Below are positions 23,878 through 33,749 of a stretch of DNA of 64,000 nt, piece after piece (positions within the stretch are counted from its first letter, which is position 1; each line of letters opens with the position of its first letter). This DNA comes from Streptomyces sp. V3I7 (GTDB lineage Bacteria > Actinomycetota > Actinomycetes > Streptomycetales > Streptomycetaceae), in the NCBI RefSeq assembly GCF_030817495.1, contig NZ_JAUSZK010000001.1, forward strand, positions 3,203,001 through 3,267,000. Direction: 5' to 3'. The notes under the pieces were generated by a model, which was not told the DNA's origin, ran no database searches, and saw only the letters and a list, made by a program, of their open reading frames with translations. Made by a program: the position numbers and the translations under genes.

Positions 23878-26800
23878 ATGTCTACGCATCCAGCCCCCGC
23901 CCTCGGCTCCCTCGCCCCCCGCCTGACCGAGCTGTCGCTGCGCGACGCGCACCGGCTCGGGCGCAGGCTCGAGGGGGCGCGCAAGATCCGTACGCCGGAG
24001 GCCCGTGCCGCCGTTCTCGCCGAGATCGAGGCGGAGGTCGCCAAGGCCGAGGAGCGCATCGGCGCGCGGCGCTCGCTCGTGCCGGCCGTGACCTATCCCG
24101 AGCAGCTGCCCGTCAGCCAGAAAAAGGACGCGATCGCGGCCGCCATCCGCGATCACCAGGTCGTCATCGTCGCCGGTGAGACCGGGTCCGGAAAGACCAC
24201 GCAGATTCCCAAGATCTGTATGGAGCTCGGGCGCGGAGTCAGGGGGATGATCGGGCATACGCAGCCGCGTCGTATCGCCGCCCGTACCGTCGCCGAGCGC
24301 GTCGCCGAGGAGCTGAAGACGCCGCTCGGTGAGGCCGTCGGCTGGAAGGTCCGCTTCACCGACCAGGTCGACCCGGACGCCACCTTCGTCAAGCTGATGA
24401 CGGACGGCATCCTGCTCGCGGAGATCCAGACCGACCGCGAGCTGCGCGCCTACGACACGATCATCATCGACGAGGCCCACGAGCGGTCCCTCAACATCGA
24501 CTTCCTGCTGGGCTACCTCGCCCAGCTGCTGCCGAAGCGGCCGGATCTGAAGGTCGTGATCACGTCCGCGACCATCGATCCCGAGCGTTTCTCGCGGCAC
24601 TTCGACGCCGCACCGATCGTCGAGGTCAGCGGGCGGACGTACCCCGTGGAGGTGCGCTACCGACCCCTCCTGGACGAGGACTCCGAGGACGCCGACCGCG
24701 ACCAGATCACCGCGATCACGGACGCCGTCGAGGAGCTGATGGGCGAGGGCAAGGGCGACATCCTCGTCTTTCTCTCCGGTGAGCGGGAGATCCGGGACAC
24801 CGCCGACGCCCTCGAAAAAAAGGAGTACCGGTTCACCGAGGTCCTCCCCCTCTACGCGCGGCTCTCGCACGCCGAGCAGCATCGCGTCTTCCAGCCGCAC
24901 ACCGGGCGCCGGATCGTCCTGGCGACCAACGTCGCCGAGACGTCCCTGACCGTCCCCGGCATCAAGTACGTCATCGACCCCGGCTTCGCCCGCATCAGCC
25001 GCTACAGCCACCGCACCAAGGTCCAGCGGCTGCCGATCGAGGCGATCTCGCAGGCCAGCGCGAACCAGCGCAAGGGCCGCTGCGGCCGTACGTCCGACGG
25101 CATCTGCATCCGGCTGTACTCCGAGGACGACTTCGACGCCCGCCCGGAGTTCACCGACGCCGAGATCCTGCGTACGAACCTGGCCTCCGTCATCCTCCAG
25201 ATGACCGCCGCGGGCCTCGGCGACATCGAGAAGTTCCCGTTCATCGACCCGCCGGACCACCGCAACATCCGCGACGGCGTGCAGCTGCTCCAGGAGCTGA
25301 ACGCCCTCGACCCGGCCCAGAAGGACCCGCGCAAGCGGCTCACGGACACCGGCCGCAAGCTGGCCCAGCTGCCCGTCGACCCGCGTCTGGCCCGCATGGT
25401 GCTGGAGGCCGACAAGAACGGCTGCGCGCGCGAGGTCATGGTCATCGCGGCCGCGCTGTCGATCCAGGACCCGCGCGAGCGGCCCGCGGAGAAGCAGGCC
25501 CAGGCCGACCAGCAGCACGCCCGCTTCAAGGACGAGACCAGCGACTTCCTGGCGTTCCTCAACCTGTGGCGGTACATCCGCGAGCAGCAGAAGGAGCGCG
25601 GCTCCAGCTCGTTCCGCCGGATGTGCAAGCAGGAGTACCTGAACTTCCTGCGCATCCGCGAGTGGCAGGACATCTACCACCAGCTGCGGACCGTCGCGAA
25701 GCAGATGGGCATCCACCTCAGCGAGGACGACGCCCCCGCCGACCGCATCCACGTCTCCCTGCTCGCCGGCCTGCTGTCGCACGTCGGCATGAAGGACGTG
25801 AAGGAGGGCGCGAAGAACGAGTATCTGGGCGCCCGCAACGCCAAGTTCGCGGTCTTCCCGGGCTCCGCGCTGTTCAAGAAGCCGCCGCGGTTCGTGATGT
25901 CCGCCGAGCTGGTGGAGACCTCGCGCCTGTGGGCGCGGGTCAACGCGAAGATCGAGCCGGAGTGGGTCGAGCCGCTCGCCGGGCACCTGCTGAAGCGGAC
26001 GTACAGCGAACCGCACTGGGAGAAGGACCAGGCGGCGGTGATGGCGTACGAGAAGGTCACGCTGTACGGCGTGCCGATCGTCGCCCAGCGGAAGGTCAAC
26101 TACGGCCGGATCGATCCCGAGGTCTCCCGCGAGCTGTTCATCCGCAACGCGCTCGTCGAGGGCGACTGGCGTACGCACCACAAGTTCTTCGCGGACAACC
26201 GCAGACTCCTCAGCGAGGTCGAGGAGTTGGAGCACCGGGCGCGTCGCCGGGACATCGTCGTCGACGACGAGACGCTCTTCGACTTCTACGACCAGAAGGT
26301 GCCCGAGCACGTCGTCTCCGGCGCCCACTTCGACTCCTGGTGGAAGCGCAAGCGCCACGAGCAGCCCGACTTCCTCGACTTCGAGCGGGAGATGCTCGTC
26401 CGCGAGTCGGCTCAGGCGGTCACGAAGGCCGACTATCCCGACTCCTGGCGCCAGGGCCCACTGAAGTTCCGGGTGACGTACCAGTTCGAGCCGGGCGCGG
26501 ACGCGGACGGTGTGACCGTGCACATCCCGCTCCAGGTGCTCAACCAGGTCAGGGACGAGGGCTTCGACTGGCAGATCCCGGGCCTGAGGGAAGAGGTCGT
26601 CACCGAACTGATCCGGTCCCTGCCGAAGCCGATCCGCCGCAACTACGTGCCCGCGCCGAACTACGCGAAGAAGTTCCTGGAGGCGGCGGCGCCGTCGCAG
26701 GAGCCGCTGACGGCCGTCATGGCGCGCGAGCTGAAGCGGATGGTCGGCGTGCCCTTCGAGGCGGACGACTTCGACTGGGCGAAGGTCCCCGACCACCTCA

Positions 26801-27822
26801 AGGTCACGTTCCGCATCGTCGACGAGCGGCGCCGCAAGCTGGCCGAGGACAAGGATCTGGAGGCCCTGAAGCTCCAGCTGAGGCCGAAGGCGCGCAAGGC
26901 CCTGTCCCAGGCCGCGGCGGCCACCGCCGAGCGCCAGGGCGGTGAGTCGCTGGAGCGTACGGGGCTCACGGACTGGAGCATCGGCTCGCTCAGCCGCGTC
27001 TTCGAGACCCGCCGGGCCGGCCAGCCGGTGAAGGCGTACCCGGCGCTGGTGGACGACGGCGACACCGTGTCCGTACGGCTCTTCGACACCGAGGCCGAGC
27101 AGGCCGAGGCGATGTGGAAGGGCACGCGCCGGCTGATCCTGCGCAACATCCCGGTCAATCCGGCGAAGTTCGCGAGCGACCGCCTGACGAACGCTCAGAA
27201 GCTCGCCCTGTCCGCGAATCCGCACGGTTCGATCCAGGCTCTGTTCGACGACTGCGCGAGGGCGGCGGCGGACAAGCTGATCGCGGACTTCGGCGGCCCG
27301 GTGTGGGACGAGGAGTCGTTCCGGAAGCTCTTCGACAAGGTCCGCGCGGAGATCGTCGACACGACCGTGCGCACGGTCGGGCAGGTCCAGCAGGTCCTCG
27401 CGGCCTGGCAGGCCTGTGAGCGCCGCCTGAAGGGCGTACGGAGCCCCGCGCTGCTGCCGAACCTCGCGGACGTACGGGCGCAGCTGGACGCCCTCGTGAA
27501 GCCCGGTTTCGTGACGGAGGCGGGCGTGCGCCGGCTGCCGGACCTGATGCGCTACCTGGTGGCCGCGGACCGGCGTCTGCAGCAGATGCCCACGAACGTC
27601 CAGCGGGACACCACGCGCATGGCGAAGGTCCACGAGATGCAGGACGAGTACGCCTGGCTGCTGGAGCAGCTTCCGCAGGGGCGTCCGGTGTCCCGGCAGG
27701 TGCGCGACGTCCGCTGGATGATCGAGGAGCTGCGGGTCAGCTATTTCGCGCACGCGCTGGGCACCGCCCACCCCGTGTCGGACAAGCGGATCGTGAAGGC
27801 GATCGACGCGCTGGCGCCGTAA
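23878..27822 (+). CDS. hrpA: ATP-dependent RNA helicase HrpA (DEAH)
   Basis: 1314 residues, full length for HrpA. Walker A GETGSGKT (100-107), DEAH (198-201), SATIDPERF, ATNVAETSLTVPG and QRKGRCGR follow in family order, then the ratchet/OB region and the long DUF3418 C-terminal half (from about 690) found in bacterial HrpA. HrpA resolves stalled or collided ribosomes and processes mRNA in E. coli. A run of seven A (24835-24841) codes Lys-Lys in otherwise GC-rich DNA. It lies between two identical tRNA-Asp genes. Confidence 0.95.
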   Translation: MSTHPAPALGSLAPRLTELSLRDAHRLGRRLEGARKIRTPEARAAVLAEIEAEVAKAEERIGARRSLVPAVTYPEQLPVSQKKDAIAAAIRDHQVVIVAGETGSGKTTQIPKICMELGRGVRGMIGHTQPRRIAARTVAERVAEELKTPLGEAVGWKVRFTDQVDPDATFVKLMTDGILLAEIQTDRELRAYDTIIIDEAHERSLNIDFLLGYLAQLLPKRPDLKVVITSATIDPERFSRHFDAAPIVEVSGRTYPVEVRYRPLLDEDSEDADRDQITAITDAVEELMGEGKGDILVFLSGEREIRDTADALEKKEYRFTEVLPLYARLSHAEQHRVFQPHTGRRIVLATNVAETSLTVPGIKYVIDPGFARISRYSHRTKVQRLPIEAISQASANQRKGRCGRTSDGICIRLYSEDDFDARPEFTDAEILRTNLASVILQMTAAGLGDIEKFPFIDPPDHRNIRDGVQLLQELNALDPAQKDPRKRLTDTGRKLAQLPVDPRLARMVLEADKNGCAREVMVIAAALSIQDPRERPAEKQAQADQQHARFKDETSDFLAFLNLWRYIREQQKERGSSSFRRMCKQEYLNFLRIREWQDIYHQLRTVAKQMGIHLSEDDAPADRIHVSLLAGLLSHVGMKDVKEGAKNEYLGARNAKFAVFPGSALFKKPPRFVMSAELVETSRLWARVNAKIEPEWVEPLAGHLLKRTYSEPHWEKDQAAVMAYEKVTLYGVPIVAQRKVNYGRIDPEVSRELFIRNALVEGDWRTHHKFFADNRRLLSEVEELEHRARRRDIVVDDETLFDFYDQKVPEHVVSGAHFDSWWKRKRHEQPDFLDFEREMLVRESAQAVTKADYPDSWRQGPLKFRVTYQFEPGADADGVTVHIPLQVLNQVRDEGFDWQIPGLREEVVTELIRSLPKPIRRNYVPAPNYAKKFLEAAAPSQEPLTAVMARELKRMVGVPFEADDFDWAKVPDHLKVTFRIVDERRRKLAEDKDLEALKLQLRPKARKALSQAAAATAERQGGESLERTGLTDWSIGSLSRVFETRRAGQPVKAYPALVDDGDTVSVRLFDTEAEQAEAMWKGTRRLILRNIPVNPAKFASDRLTNAQKLALSANPHGSIQALFDDCARAAADKLIADFGGPVWDEESFRKLFDKVRAEIVDTTVRTVGQVQQVLAAWQACERRLKGVRSPALLPNLADVRAQLDALVKPGFVTEAGVRRLPDLMRYLVAADRRLQQMPTNVQRDTTRMAKVHEMQDEYAWLLEQLPQGRPVSRQVRDVRWMIEELRVSYFAHALGTAHPVSDKRIVKAIDALAP

Positions 27823-27917
27823 CCGGCCCTGTACCTTGGGTGAGTTCGACCTGGGGGCTCACCCTCCTGTACAGTCTCTTCTCGCAGCGCAACGCAACAA
27901 CAAGCGCCGCGAAACCT

Positions 27918-27992
27918 GGTCCTGTGGAGCAGTTTGGAGTGCTCGCCACCCTGTCAAGGTGGAGGCCGCGGGTTCAAATCCCGTCAGGACCG
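27918..27992 (+). tRNA. tRNA-Asp (GTC), copy 2
   Basis: Identical to 22430-22504 over 75 nt; flanks differ immediately beyond the tRNA. Confidence 0.95.
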
Positions 27993-28002
27993 CAGTAACG
28001 TG

Positions 28003-28035
28003 AAGGGCCCGCATCCGGCAAGGATGCGGGCCCTT
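28003..28035 (+). terminator. First of two tandem terminators after tRNA-Asp
   Basis: Perfect 14-bp stem AAGGGCCCGCATCC, loop GGCAA. Confidence 0.8.
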
Positions 28036-28043
28036 CCGCACTA

Positions 28044-28083
28044 CCGAGAGGCCCGCGTCCGGCAACGGATGTGGGCCTCTCGG
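28044..28083 (+). terminator. Second tandem terminator after tRNA-Asp
   Basis: 17-bp stem CCGAGAGGCCCGCGTCC with one mismatch, loop GGCAAC. Its top resembles the first hairpin (GGCCCGC, TCCGGCAA, GGATG), so the pair probably arose by duplication. Confidence 0.75.
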
Positions 28084-28160
28084 TCTCTTGACGGCGTCAC
28101 ATTCCGCCGGTACCCAGAAAGCAGAGCCCGTTCTCGCATGCGGGCTCCTGGAGGTGGGGT

Positions 28161-28358
28161 ATGGGGATGGGGGCATCGGCCAGGCACGAGACGCGGGCGC
28201 TGCTGCGAGCGCACCTGTCGGCCGCCTCGGCCTACCGGCACGTGACCCGCCGCTGCGCCGTCTGCCATCAGCTCCAGCGCCTGGCGATGGATTCCGCCCC
28301 ACATGCCGCCCAGGCGCCGGAGGGCGTCGTCGAGGACGAGGGCGCCCCCACCGCATGA
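28161..28358 (+). CDS. Small conserved protein (DUF6274-like)
   Basis: 65 residues (ATG 28161, GGAGG 6 nt upstream). The N-terminal 45 residues (SARHETRALLRAHL, YRHVTRRCAVCHQLQRLAM) match a small Streptomyces family found beside bldC, with a CxxC-H that might bind a metal. The acidic tail is variable. Function unknown. Family name from memory. Confidence 0.7.
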   Translation: MGMGASARHETRALLRAHLSAASAYRHVTRRCAVCHQLQRLAMDSAPHAAQAPEGVVEDEGAPTA

Positions 28359-28680
28359 CTGTCGTCGAGCCGGCGCCGCCGCGAGCTCGTGCGGCCTCAA
28401 CTCCCGTGCTGTGCCGAGCTGCTGAAACGCACGCCTCTTCTAACGCACGGGGCGACGCGGCAACAAGGCCTCTGGCATGTGACGGGTGTCACCGCATGGA
28501 TTTTTGAAACCGCGGTACTTACCAGTGGCCTACAACAGGTCAATTTAATATGTGCAATTGCACTGGCCATCGAGGGTCCCCTCGGCAGATCCACCAGGGC
28601 CCCCTCGGCCGATCCGACAGCCCTCCCCAGACTCCGACAAGTGCGCTCATCAAACGTGCGTCCAGGGGCCGTTGGCGCAC
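28359..28680. other. Intergenic region downstream of bldC, no gene seen
   Basis: 322 bp. AT-richer centre with the 12-bp palindrome GTGCAATTGCAC at 28552-28563. The small open frames have no ribosome sites. Confidence 0.5.
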
Positions 28681-28720
28681 AAAAAAGATCGCGCTGGACC
28701 CGGCGGAGTCCAGCGCGATC
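28681..28720 (-). terminator. Rho-independent terminator, probably of bldC
   Basis: Perfect 13-bp stem GATCGCGCTGGAC followed on the minus strand by TTTTTT, a true U-tract that is uncommon in this GC-rich DNA. It is 145 nt past the bldC stop. Confidence 0.85.
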
Positions 28721-28865
28721 GACGACGCACCCTGTATCGCTGCCCACAACGTTCCGACCAGCTTGGGCGTGGGGCCTGTTGGGGCAGGTCCCGCGTCATG
28801 TGGAGCTAGGGTTCAGGCGTCCCGACGGGTGGGGGACCCGTCGTTATGCCCGGTTATGCGGTTGT

Positions 28866-29072
28866 TCAGGCCTCGCTGCGCTGCTGCGGAATACCCGCGA
28901 GCAGGGCGCGGACCTCTGCCTCGCGGTAGCGTCGATGTCCGCCGAGCGTGCGGATCGACGTGAGCTTGCCGGCCTTCGCCCACCGCGTGACCGTCTTCGG
29001 GTCAACGCGGAACATCGTGGCGACCTCAGCCGGGGTCAGCAGCGGCTCGGCATCAGGGGTGCGAGCGGTCAT
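28866..29072 (-). CDS. bldC: Developmental transcriptional regulator BldC (MerR-like)
   Basis: 68 residues, the full length of BldC. It consists of a single MerR-type winged helix: LTPAEVATMFRVDPKTVTRW then AKAGKLTSIRTLGGHRRYRE. BldC binds cooperatively to direct repeats and represses early entry into development, controlling aerial growth and antibiotic genes. ATG 29072 has GAGGAGG 6 nt upstream. It is monocistronic with a long (>500 bp) upstream region, as expected for a gene under complex control. Confidence 0.97.
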   Translation of the reverse strand: MTARTPDAEPLLTPAEVATMFRVDPKTVTRWAKAGKLTSIRTLGGHRRYREAEVRALLAGIPQQRSEA

Positions 29073-29635
29073 GAGCGGCCTCCTCGGGAGAACCGAACCT
29101 TCTCGGTTCTTTCCTCTAAATTCTGCACCTTGACCCGCGTTGCCCGAAATGGCGGACGCGAGTCGAGTCGGTTATAGGACGAACGGCTTGTCCTCGGCAC
29201 TACAACTACACCATCTGTCCAGCCGCGTCGGCCAAACCGATGGAATTGCCCTCCCAGGTGTCCATCAGCGACGGAAGCCGATGGACCATGCCATAGCGGA
29301 CAGTCACGCCAGTGTGACGATCAGTCACATGACGATCAGGAGTCGCCAGCCCTCCCGGTAGGAGTCACCAGCCCCCTCAAAGCGTGCAAGTGCTGAGATT
29401 CCGCCCACAGTGCACCACATATGGACGGAAGGAGTCCTCACCGGACTCCTTGTCCTATTTTGGCATGAGGGAGGGCAAGCGACGCAAGGGCCGCGTACGT
29501 GCAGTCCATCACCCTTGGCGCAAAAGCCCGAATTCGAGCCGACGGTCCGTCAGCTCGCCTGGATACGGACGACGGTACGTGGCGGATCGCGGGACGGCCG
29601 TGACGCACGTCACTTCATGCCGGGTATATCCGGCG
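29073..29635. other. Long upstream region of bldC
   Basis: 563 bp between bldC and the gene at 29636, both on the minus strand. AT-richer patches occur at about 29105-29130 and 29260-29345. Two overlapping dyads, GTCAC-N6-GTGAC (29303-29318) and TGTGAC-N5-GTCACA (29313-29329), lie about 240 bp upstream of bldC, and GTGACGCACGTCAC sits at about 29598. No gene seen. Confidence 0.55.
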
Positions 29636-30478
29636 TCAGTTCGCCGACCGGAGGTCGCGCACGCCGCGCCAGCGCTCCACGAGCCGCCCGTACGCCTCCC
29701 CGGCCGCAGCCCCGTCCCCCCGGCGCAGCGCGTCGATGCCCTCGGCCACGTCGGCGGCCGAATGGTCCCCCTCCAGCTCGCCGGGCCGGACCATGTGCAC
29801 CAGGCCGCCGTAGTCCAGCTCCACCAGCGAGCGGGGATGGAATTCCTCCAGCCATCGCCCCACGTTCACCAGGCCGTCGATCAGCGGCCCCTCGTCGAGG
29901 GTCTCCTTGAGCGTGCGCAGCCCCCGCGCCACCCGCCGCCGGGCCTGGACCATGGGCGTGCGGTACCGCAGCAGCGGGGCCTCGTCGGCGGAGGCCTCCG
30001 TGTAGTGCCGCTCCTCGTCGGAGACCAGGACGAACCAGTTCAGCGGCACCTGCCAGGTGGCCGTGCGGATCCAGGGACGGGCATCGGGATTGCGGGCCAG
30101 CCAGCGCTCGTAGTCCTGGGCGGCCTGGCGGCGCACGACCGGGGGCAGCACCGCGTCGAGCACCGGCGGCGGAAGCTCCTCGGCCAGCCCGTCGAGCGCC
30201 TGCCAGCCGCGCAGCCGGGTGCGCCACGGGCAGACGCAGACCACGCCGTCGATGTCCAGCACGAAGGCGTCGGCGCTCTCGTGCACCGGCACGGGGACGG
30301 GCGGGGTGGGCAGCAGATCGGCCAGGGCGCGGCGCAGCTCGTCCTGATAGGAGGGGCGGTCGGTGCGGCGGGCGTAGCGCGCCCAGTGGCCGCGCTCCGG
30401 CTCGGGGAAGGCGGCCAGCGGCTCGTACACGCGCAGATACGCCGTGTAGGGAACGATCACCGACGACACCTTGGGCAC
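29636..30478 (-). CDS. Conserved Streptomyces protein of unknown function
   Basis: 280 residues, cytosolic, Arg/Glu rich, no known motif. It opens [20 protein letters not shown] and contains [20 protein letters not shown] and [18 protein letters not shown], which look like conserved core strands, with a helical C-terminus ([21 protein letters not shown]). GTG 30478 is placed after GGAGGGAGGAGG; GTG 30469 is possible. It sits between bldC and vdh, convergent with neither, as in S. coelicolor. Confidence 0.7.
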   Translation of the reverse strand: MPKVSSVIVPYTAYLRVYEPLAAFPEPERGHWARYARRTDRPSYQDELRRALADLLPTPPVPVPVHESADAFVLDIDGVVCVCPWRTRLRGWQALDGLAEELPPPVLDAVLPPVVRRQAAQDYERWLARNPDARPWIRTATWQVPLNWFVLVSDEERHYTEASADEAPLLRYRTPMVQARRRVARGLRTLKETLDEGPLIDGLVNVGRWLEEFHPRSLVELDYGGLVHMVRPGELEGDHSAADVAEGIDALRRGDGAAAGEAYGRLVERWRGVRDLRSAN

Positions 30479-30722
30479 GCCTCCTCCCTCCCCACCGGAC
30501 CCGGCTCGAAACACGCGCGGGAGCCGTACACGCCCGCGCGCGGATGGGCGGGAAACACAGCAAATCGTGCCACGCGCCTCCGTGCGCGGACGCCGCGCGC
30601 GGGTGATCCTCAACACTGGACCCATGGGGGGCGGGTGCAGGCTCTACTCTCATGCCACGGCACCCGCCACCCTTACGGGAGCCCGCGTCCACCCGTTGCT
30701 TACTTACCCGGGAGTCACCACA

Positions 30723-31820
30723 GTGACCGACGTGACCAACGGCGTCCTGCACACCCTGTTCCACTCGGACCAGGGCGGACATGAGCAGGTCGTGCTCTGC
30801 CAGGACCGCGCCACCGGCCTCAAGGCCGTCATCGCCATCCACTCCACCGCCCTGGGCCCCGCGCTCGGCGGTACGCGCTTCTACCCCTACGCGACCGAGG
30901 AGGAGGCCGTCGCCGACGCCCTCAACCTCGCGCGCGGGATGTCGTACAAGAACGCCATGGCCGGCCTCGACCACGGCGGCGGCAAGGCCGTGATCATTGG
31001 TGACCCCGACCGGATCAAGACCGAGGAACTCCTGCTCGCCTACGGGCGGTTCGTGGCCTCGCTCGGCGGCCGGTACGTCACCGCGTGCGACGTCGGCACG
31101 TACGTCGCCGACATGGACGTCGTGGCCCGCGAGTGCCGCTGGACGACCGGCCGCTCCCCCGAGAACGGCGGCGCCGGCGACTCCTCCGTGCTCACCGCCT
31201 TCGGCGTCTACCAGGGCATGCGCGCCTCCGCCCAGCACCTGTGGGGCGACCCCTCGCTGCGCGGCCGCAGGGTCGGCGTCGCCGGCGTCGGCAAGGTCGG
31301 CCACCACCTGGTGCGGCATCTGCGGGACGAGGGCGCCGAGGTCGTGATCACGGACGTGCGCGAGGACGCCGTACGGCGGATCCTCGACAGTTACGTCGAA
31401 GGGGTGACCGCGGTCGCCGACACCGCTGCGCTCATCCGGGTGGAGGGGCTCGACATCTACGCCCCCTGCGCGCTCGGCGGCGCCCTCGACGACGAGAGCG
31501 TCCCGGTGCTCACCGCGAAGGTGGTGTGCGGCGCGGCCAACAACCAGCTCGCGCACCCCGGCGTGGAGAAGGACATCGCCGAGCGCGGGATCCTCTACGC
31601 GCCGGACTACGTGGTGAACGCGGGCGGTGTCATCCAGGTGGCCGACGAGCTGCACGGGTTCGACTTCGACCGGTGCAAGGCGAAGGCGGCGAAGATCTTC
31701 GACACGACGCTGGCCATATTCGCGCGTGCGAAGGAAGACGGGATTCCGCCGGCCGCCGCGGCCGACCGGATCGCCGAGCAGCGGATGGCGGAGGCCCGGG
31801 CGACCGGAGCGGCCCGCTAG
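30723..31820 (+). CDS. vdh: Valine (branched-chain L-amino acid) dehydrogenase
   Basis: Oxidative deamination of L-Val (also Leu, Ile) with NAD, feeding 2-keto acids to branched fatty acids and polyketide precursors. 365 residues with the catalytic Lys region [23 protein letters not shown], the Rossmann motif [12 protein letters not shown], and the C-terminal [11 protein letters not shown] and [12 protein letters not shown] of the Glu/Leu/Phe/Val dehydrogenase family. The sequence is close to the Streptomyces Vdh I remember. GTG 30723 follows GGGAG. A terminator hairpin follows at 31843. Confidence 0.93.
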   Translation: MTDVTNGVLHTLFHSDQGGHEQVVLCQDRATGLKAVIAIHSTALGPALGGTRFYPYATEEEAVADALNLARGMSYKNAMAGLDHGGGKAVIIGDPDRIKTEELLLAYGRFVASLGGRYVTACDVGTYVADMDVVARECRWTTGRSPENGGAGDSSVLTAFGVYQGMRASAQHLWGDPSLRGRRVGVAGVGKVGHHLVRHLRDEGAEVVITDVREDAVRRILDSYVEGVTAVADTAALIRVEGLDIYAPCALGGALDDESVPVLTAKVVCGAANNQLAHPGVEKDIAERGILYAPDYVVNAGGVIQVADELHGFDFDRCKAKAAKIFDTTLAIFARAKEDGIPPAAAADRIAEQRMAEARATGAAR

Positions 31821-31842
31821 GCCCCCCAGGTCCGCCAGGTCC

Positions 31843-31868
31843 GCGGGCGGCTCGGGGGAGCCGCCCGC
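31843..31868 (+). terminator. Terminator of vdh
   Basis: Perfect 10-bp stem GCGGGCGGCT, 6-nt loop, 22 nt after the stop. Confidence 0.75.
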
Positions 31869-32149
31869 ACGCCTGATCGGTACCCGCCGGCGGGAACGTG
31901 GAGACAACTGTCACTTCCCCCGGCGGGTCGGGCCCCGACAAGTGGTTAAAATCGCCATTGACCAGCGAGGACAGGGCACCTCGGCGGTTCTGGGCACACG
32001 TGCGTACTGCGGGCGACGTACCGTATGGGCGCGGGCTCAGGTACCGTGGAAGCCCTACGGACCGGCCTCTCCGAGGAGAGTCCGTTCCTGATCATGAACG
32101 CGTGTCAGACTCTGGGGCCGTCGAGCCCCGTCACCGAGGGGGTCGAGCC
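31869..32149. other. Leader/promoter region of the DUF3073 gene
   Basis: 281 bp without a gene. TTAAAAT at about 31954 is the only AT-rich hexamer that could be a -10. Confidence 0.4.
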
Positions 32150-32407
32150 ATGGGGCGCGGCCGGGCCAAGGCCAAGCAGACGAAGGTCGCCCGCCAGCTG
32201 AAGTACAACAGCGGCGGTACGGACTTGTCACGTCTGGCCAGTGAACTGGGCGCATCGACCTCGAGCCAGCCGCCGAATGGCGAGCCGTTCGAGGACGACG
32301 AAGACGACGACCCGTACGCACAGTACGCGGATCTGTACAACGACGACGATGAGGACGACGAGGACGACGAGTCCGGTCCCACGTCGCAACACCGCCGCGG
32401 CGCGTAA
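32150..32407 (+). CDS. DUF3073 family protein
   Basis: 85 residues: basic N-terminus (GRGRAKAKQTKVARQLKY) and conserved YNSGGTDLSRLASELG, then an acidic, Asp-run tail (DDEDDDPYAQYADLYNDDDED). Widespread in actinobacteria next to purM, function unknown. GAGGGGG precedes ATG 32150. Confidence 0.9.
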   Translation: MGRGRAKAKQTKVARQLKYNSGGTDLSRLASELGASTSSQPPNGEPFEDDEDDDPYAQYADLYNDDDEDDEDDESGPTSQHRRGA

Positions 32408-32611
32408 CGCTCACCGCACGCTCTGCCGCTTTCGCAGTGCACTTGCCCGGTCCGGGGCCTCAGCGCCGGACCGGGTTTCGTGCTGCCTGGACCGGGTTTC
32501 ATGCTGTCCCGCGGACCGGGTTCGGTGCTGCCCTGCTCCGTGGAGAAGGGCCTCCGTGGAGAAGGACCTCCGTAAGAAGGGCAGCGTGCCCTCGGCGGGG
32601 CCGGCGGTGCC

Positions 32612-33706
32612 TCAGACCGCGTAGTCCCCGACCAGCTCGGCGCCCGTCGTGTGCGCGCCGCGGTCCGTGATCTCACCGGCGACCCAGGCGTCGACCCCGC
32701 GGTCGGCCAGCGTCGCGAGGGCCACCTCGACGGACTCCTGCGGCACGATCGCGATCATGCCGACGCCCATGTTGAGGGTCTTCTCCAGCTCCAGCCGCTC
32801 GACGTCGCCGGTCTTCCCGACCAGGTCGAAGATCGCGCCCGGGGTCCAGGTGGACCGGTCGACGGTCGCGTGCAGCCCGTCCGGGATGACCCGGGCCAGG
32901 TTCGCGGCCAGGCCGCCGCCGGTGACATGGCTGAAGGCGTGCACCTCGGTGGTGCGCATCAGGGCCAGGCAGTCCAGCGAGTAGATCTTGGTCGGCTCCA
33001 GCAGCTCCTCGCCGAGCGTCCGGCCGAGCTCCTCGATCCGGGCGTCCAGCGACAGTCCGGCCTGGTTCAGCAGGACGTGGCGGACCAGGGAGTACCCGTT
33101 CGAGTGAAGCCCGGAGGACGCCATGGCGATCACCGCGTCACCCGTACGGATACGATCCGCACCCAGTACCCGGTCGGCCTCGACCACGCCCGTGCCGGCG
33201 CCGGCGACGTCGAAGTCGTCTTCGCCGAGCAGCCCCGGGTGCTCGGCCGTCTCGCCGCCGACCAGAGCGCAGCCGGCGAGCACACAGCCCTCCGCGATGC
33301 CCTTGACGATGGCGGCGACCCGCTCGGGGTGGACCTTGCCGACGCAGATGTAGTCGGTCATGAACAGCGGCTCGGCACCGCACACCACGATGTCGTCCAT
33401 GACCATGGCGACCAGGTCATGGCCGATCGTGTCGTACACGCCGAGCTGCCGGGCGATGTCGACCTTCGTGCCGACGCCGTCGGTGGCGGAGGCGAGCAGC
33501 GGACGCTCGTAGCGCTTGAGGGCGGAGGCGTCGAAGAGCCCGGCGAAGCCGCCGATGCCGCCGAGGACCTCGGGGCGGCGCGTCTTCTTCACCCACTCCT
33601 TCATGAGCTCGACGGCGCGGTCGCCCGCCTCGATGTCGACGCCCGCGCTCGCGTAGCTGGCACCCGTGCCCGTGTGCGGAGCACGCTGATCAAACTCAGC
33701 GGTCAT
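32612..33706 (-). CDS. purM: Phosphoribosylformylglycinamidine cyclo-ligase (AIR synthetase)
   Basis: Fifth step of purine synthesis: FGAM + ATP to AIR. 364 residues with YASAGVDIEAGDRAVELMK, the metal/ATP region ATDGVGTKVDIA, VGGETAEHPG, SSGLHSNGYSLVR and HVTGGGLAANLARV. It lies 43 bp downstream of purF on the same strand, so the two form an operon. ATG 33706 has AAGG just upstream. Confidence 0.95.
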   Translation of the reverse strand: MTAEFDQRAPHTGTGASYASAGVDIEAGDRAVELMKEWVKKTRRPEVLGGIGGFAGLFDASALKRYERPLLASATDGVGTKVDIARQLGVYDTIGHDLVAMVMDDIVVCGAEPLFMTDYICVGKVHPERVAAIVKGIAEGCVLAGCALVGGETAEHPGLLGEDDFDVAGAGTGVVEADRVLGADRIRTGDAVIAMASSGLHSNGYSLVRHVLLNQAGLSLDARIEELGRTLGEELLEPTKIYSLDCLALMRTTEVHAFSHVTGGGLAANLARVIPDGLHATVDRSTWTPGAIFDLVGKTGDVERLELEKTLNMGVGMIAIVPQESVEVALATLADRGVDAWVAGEITDRGAHTTGAELVGDYAV

Positions 33707-33749
33707 GACCTTGAGAACTTTCGTGTCGTACAGCTGGAGTGCTGCGGGC

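Noticed and set aside
24835..24841. A7 run in hrpA as programmed slippage site
   Set aside because: The frame is complete and the family length is reached without shifting; no stop or stem follows at a suitable distance.
23632..27771. 1379-residue open frame antisense to hrpA
   Set aside because: No ribosome site or domain; composition is the mirror of hrpA codon bias.
29313..29329. CRP site upstream of bldC
   Set aside because: TGTGA and TCACA are separated by 7 nt instead of 6, so the half-sites are out of phase for CRP.
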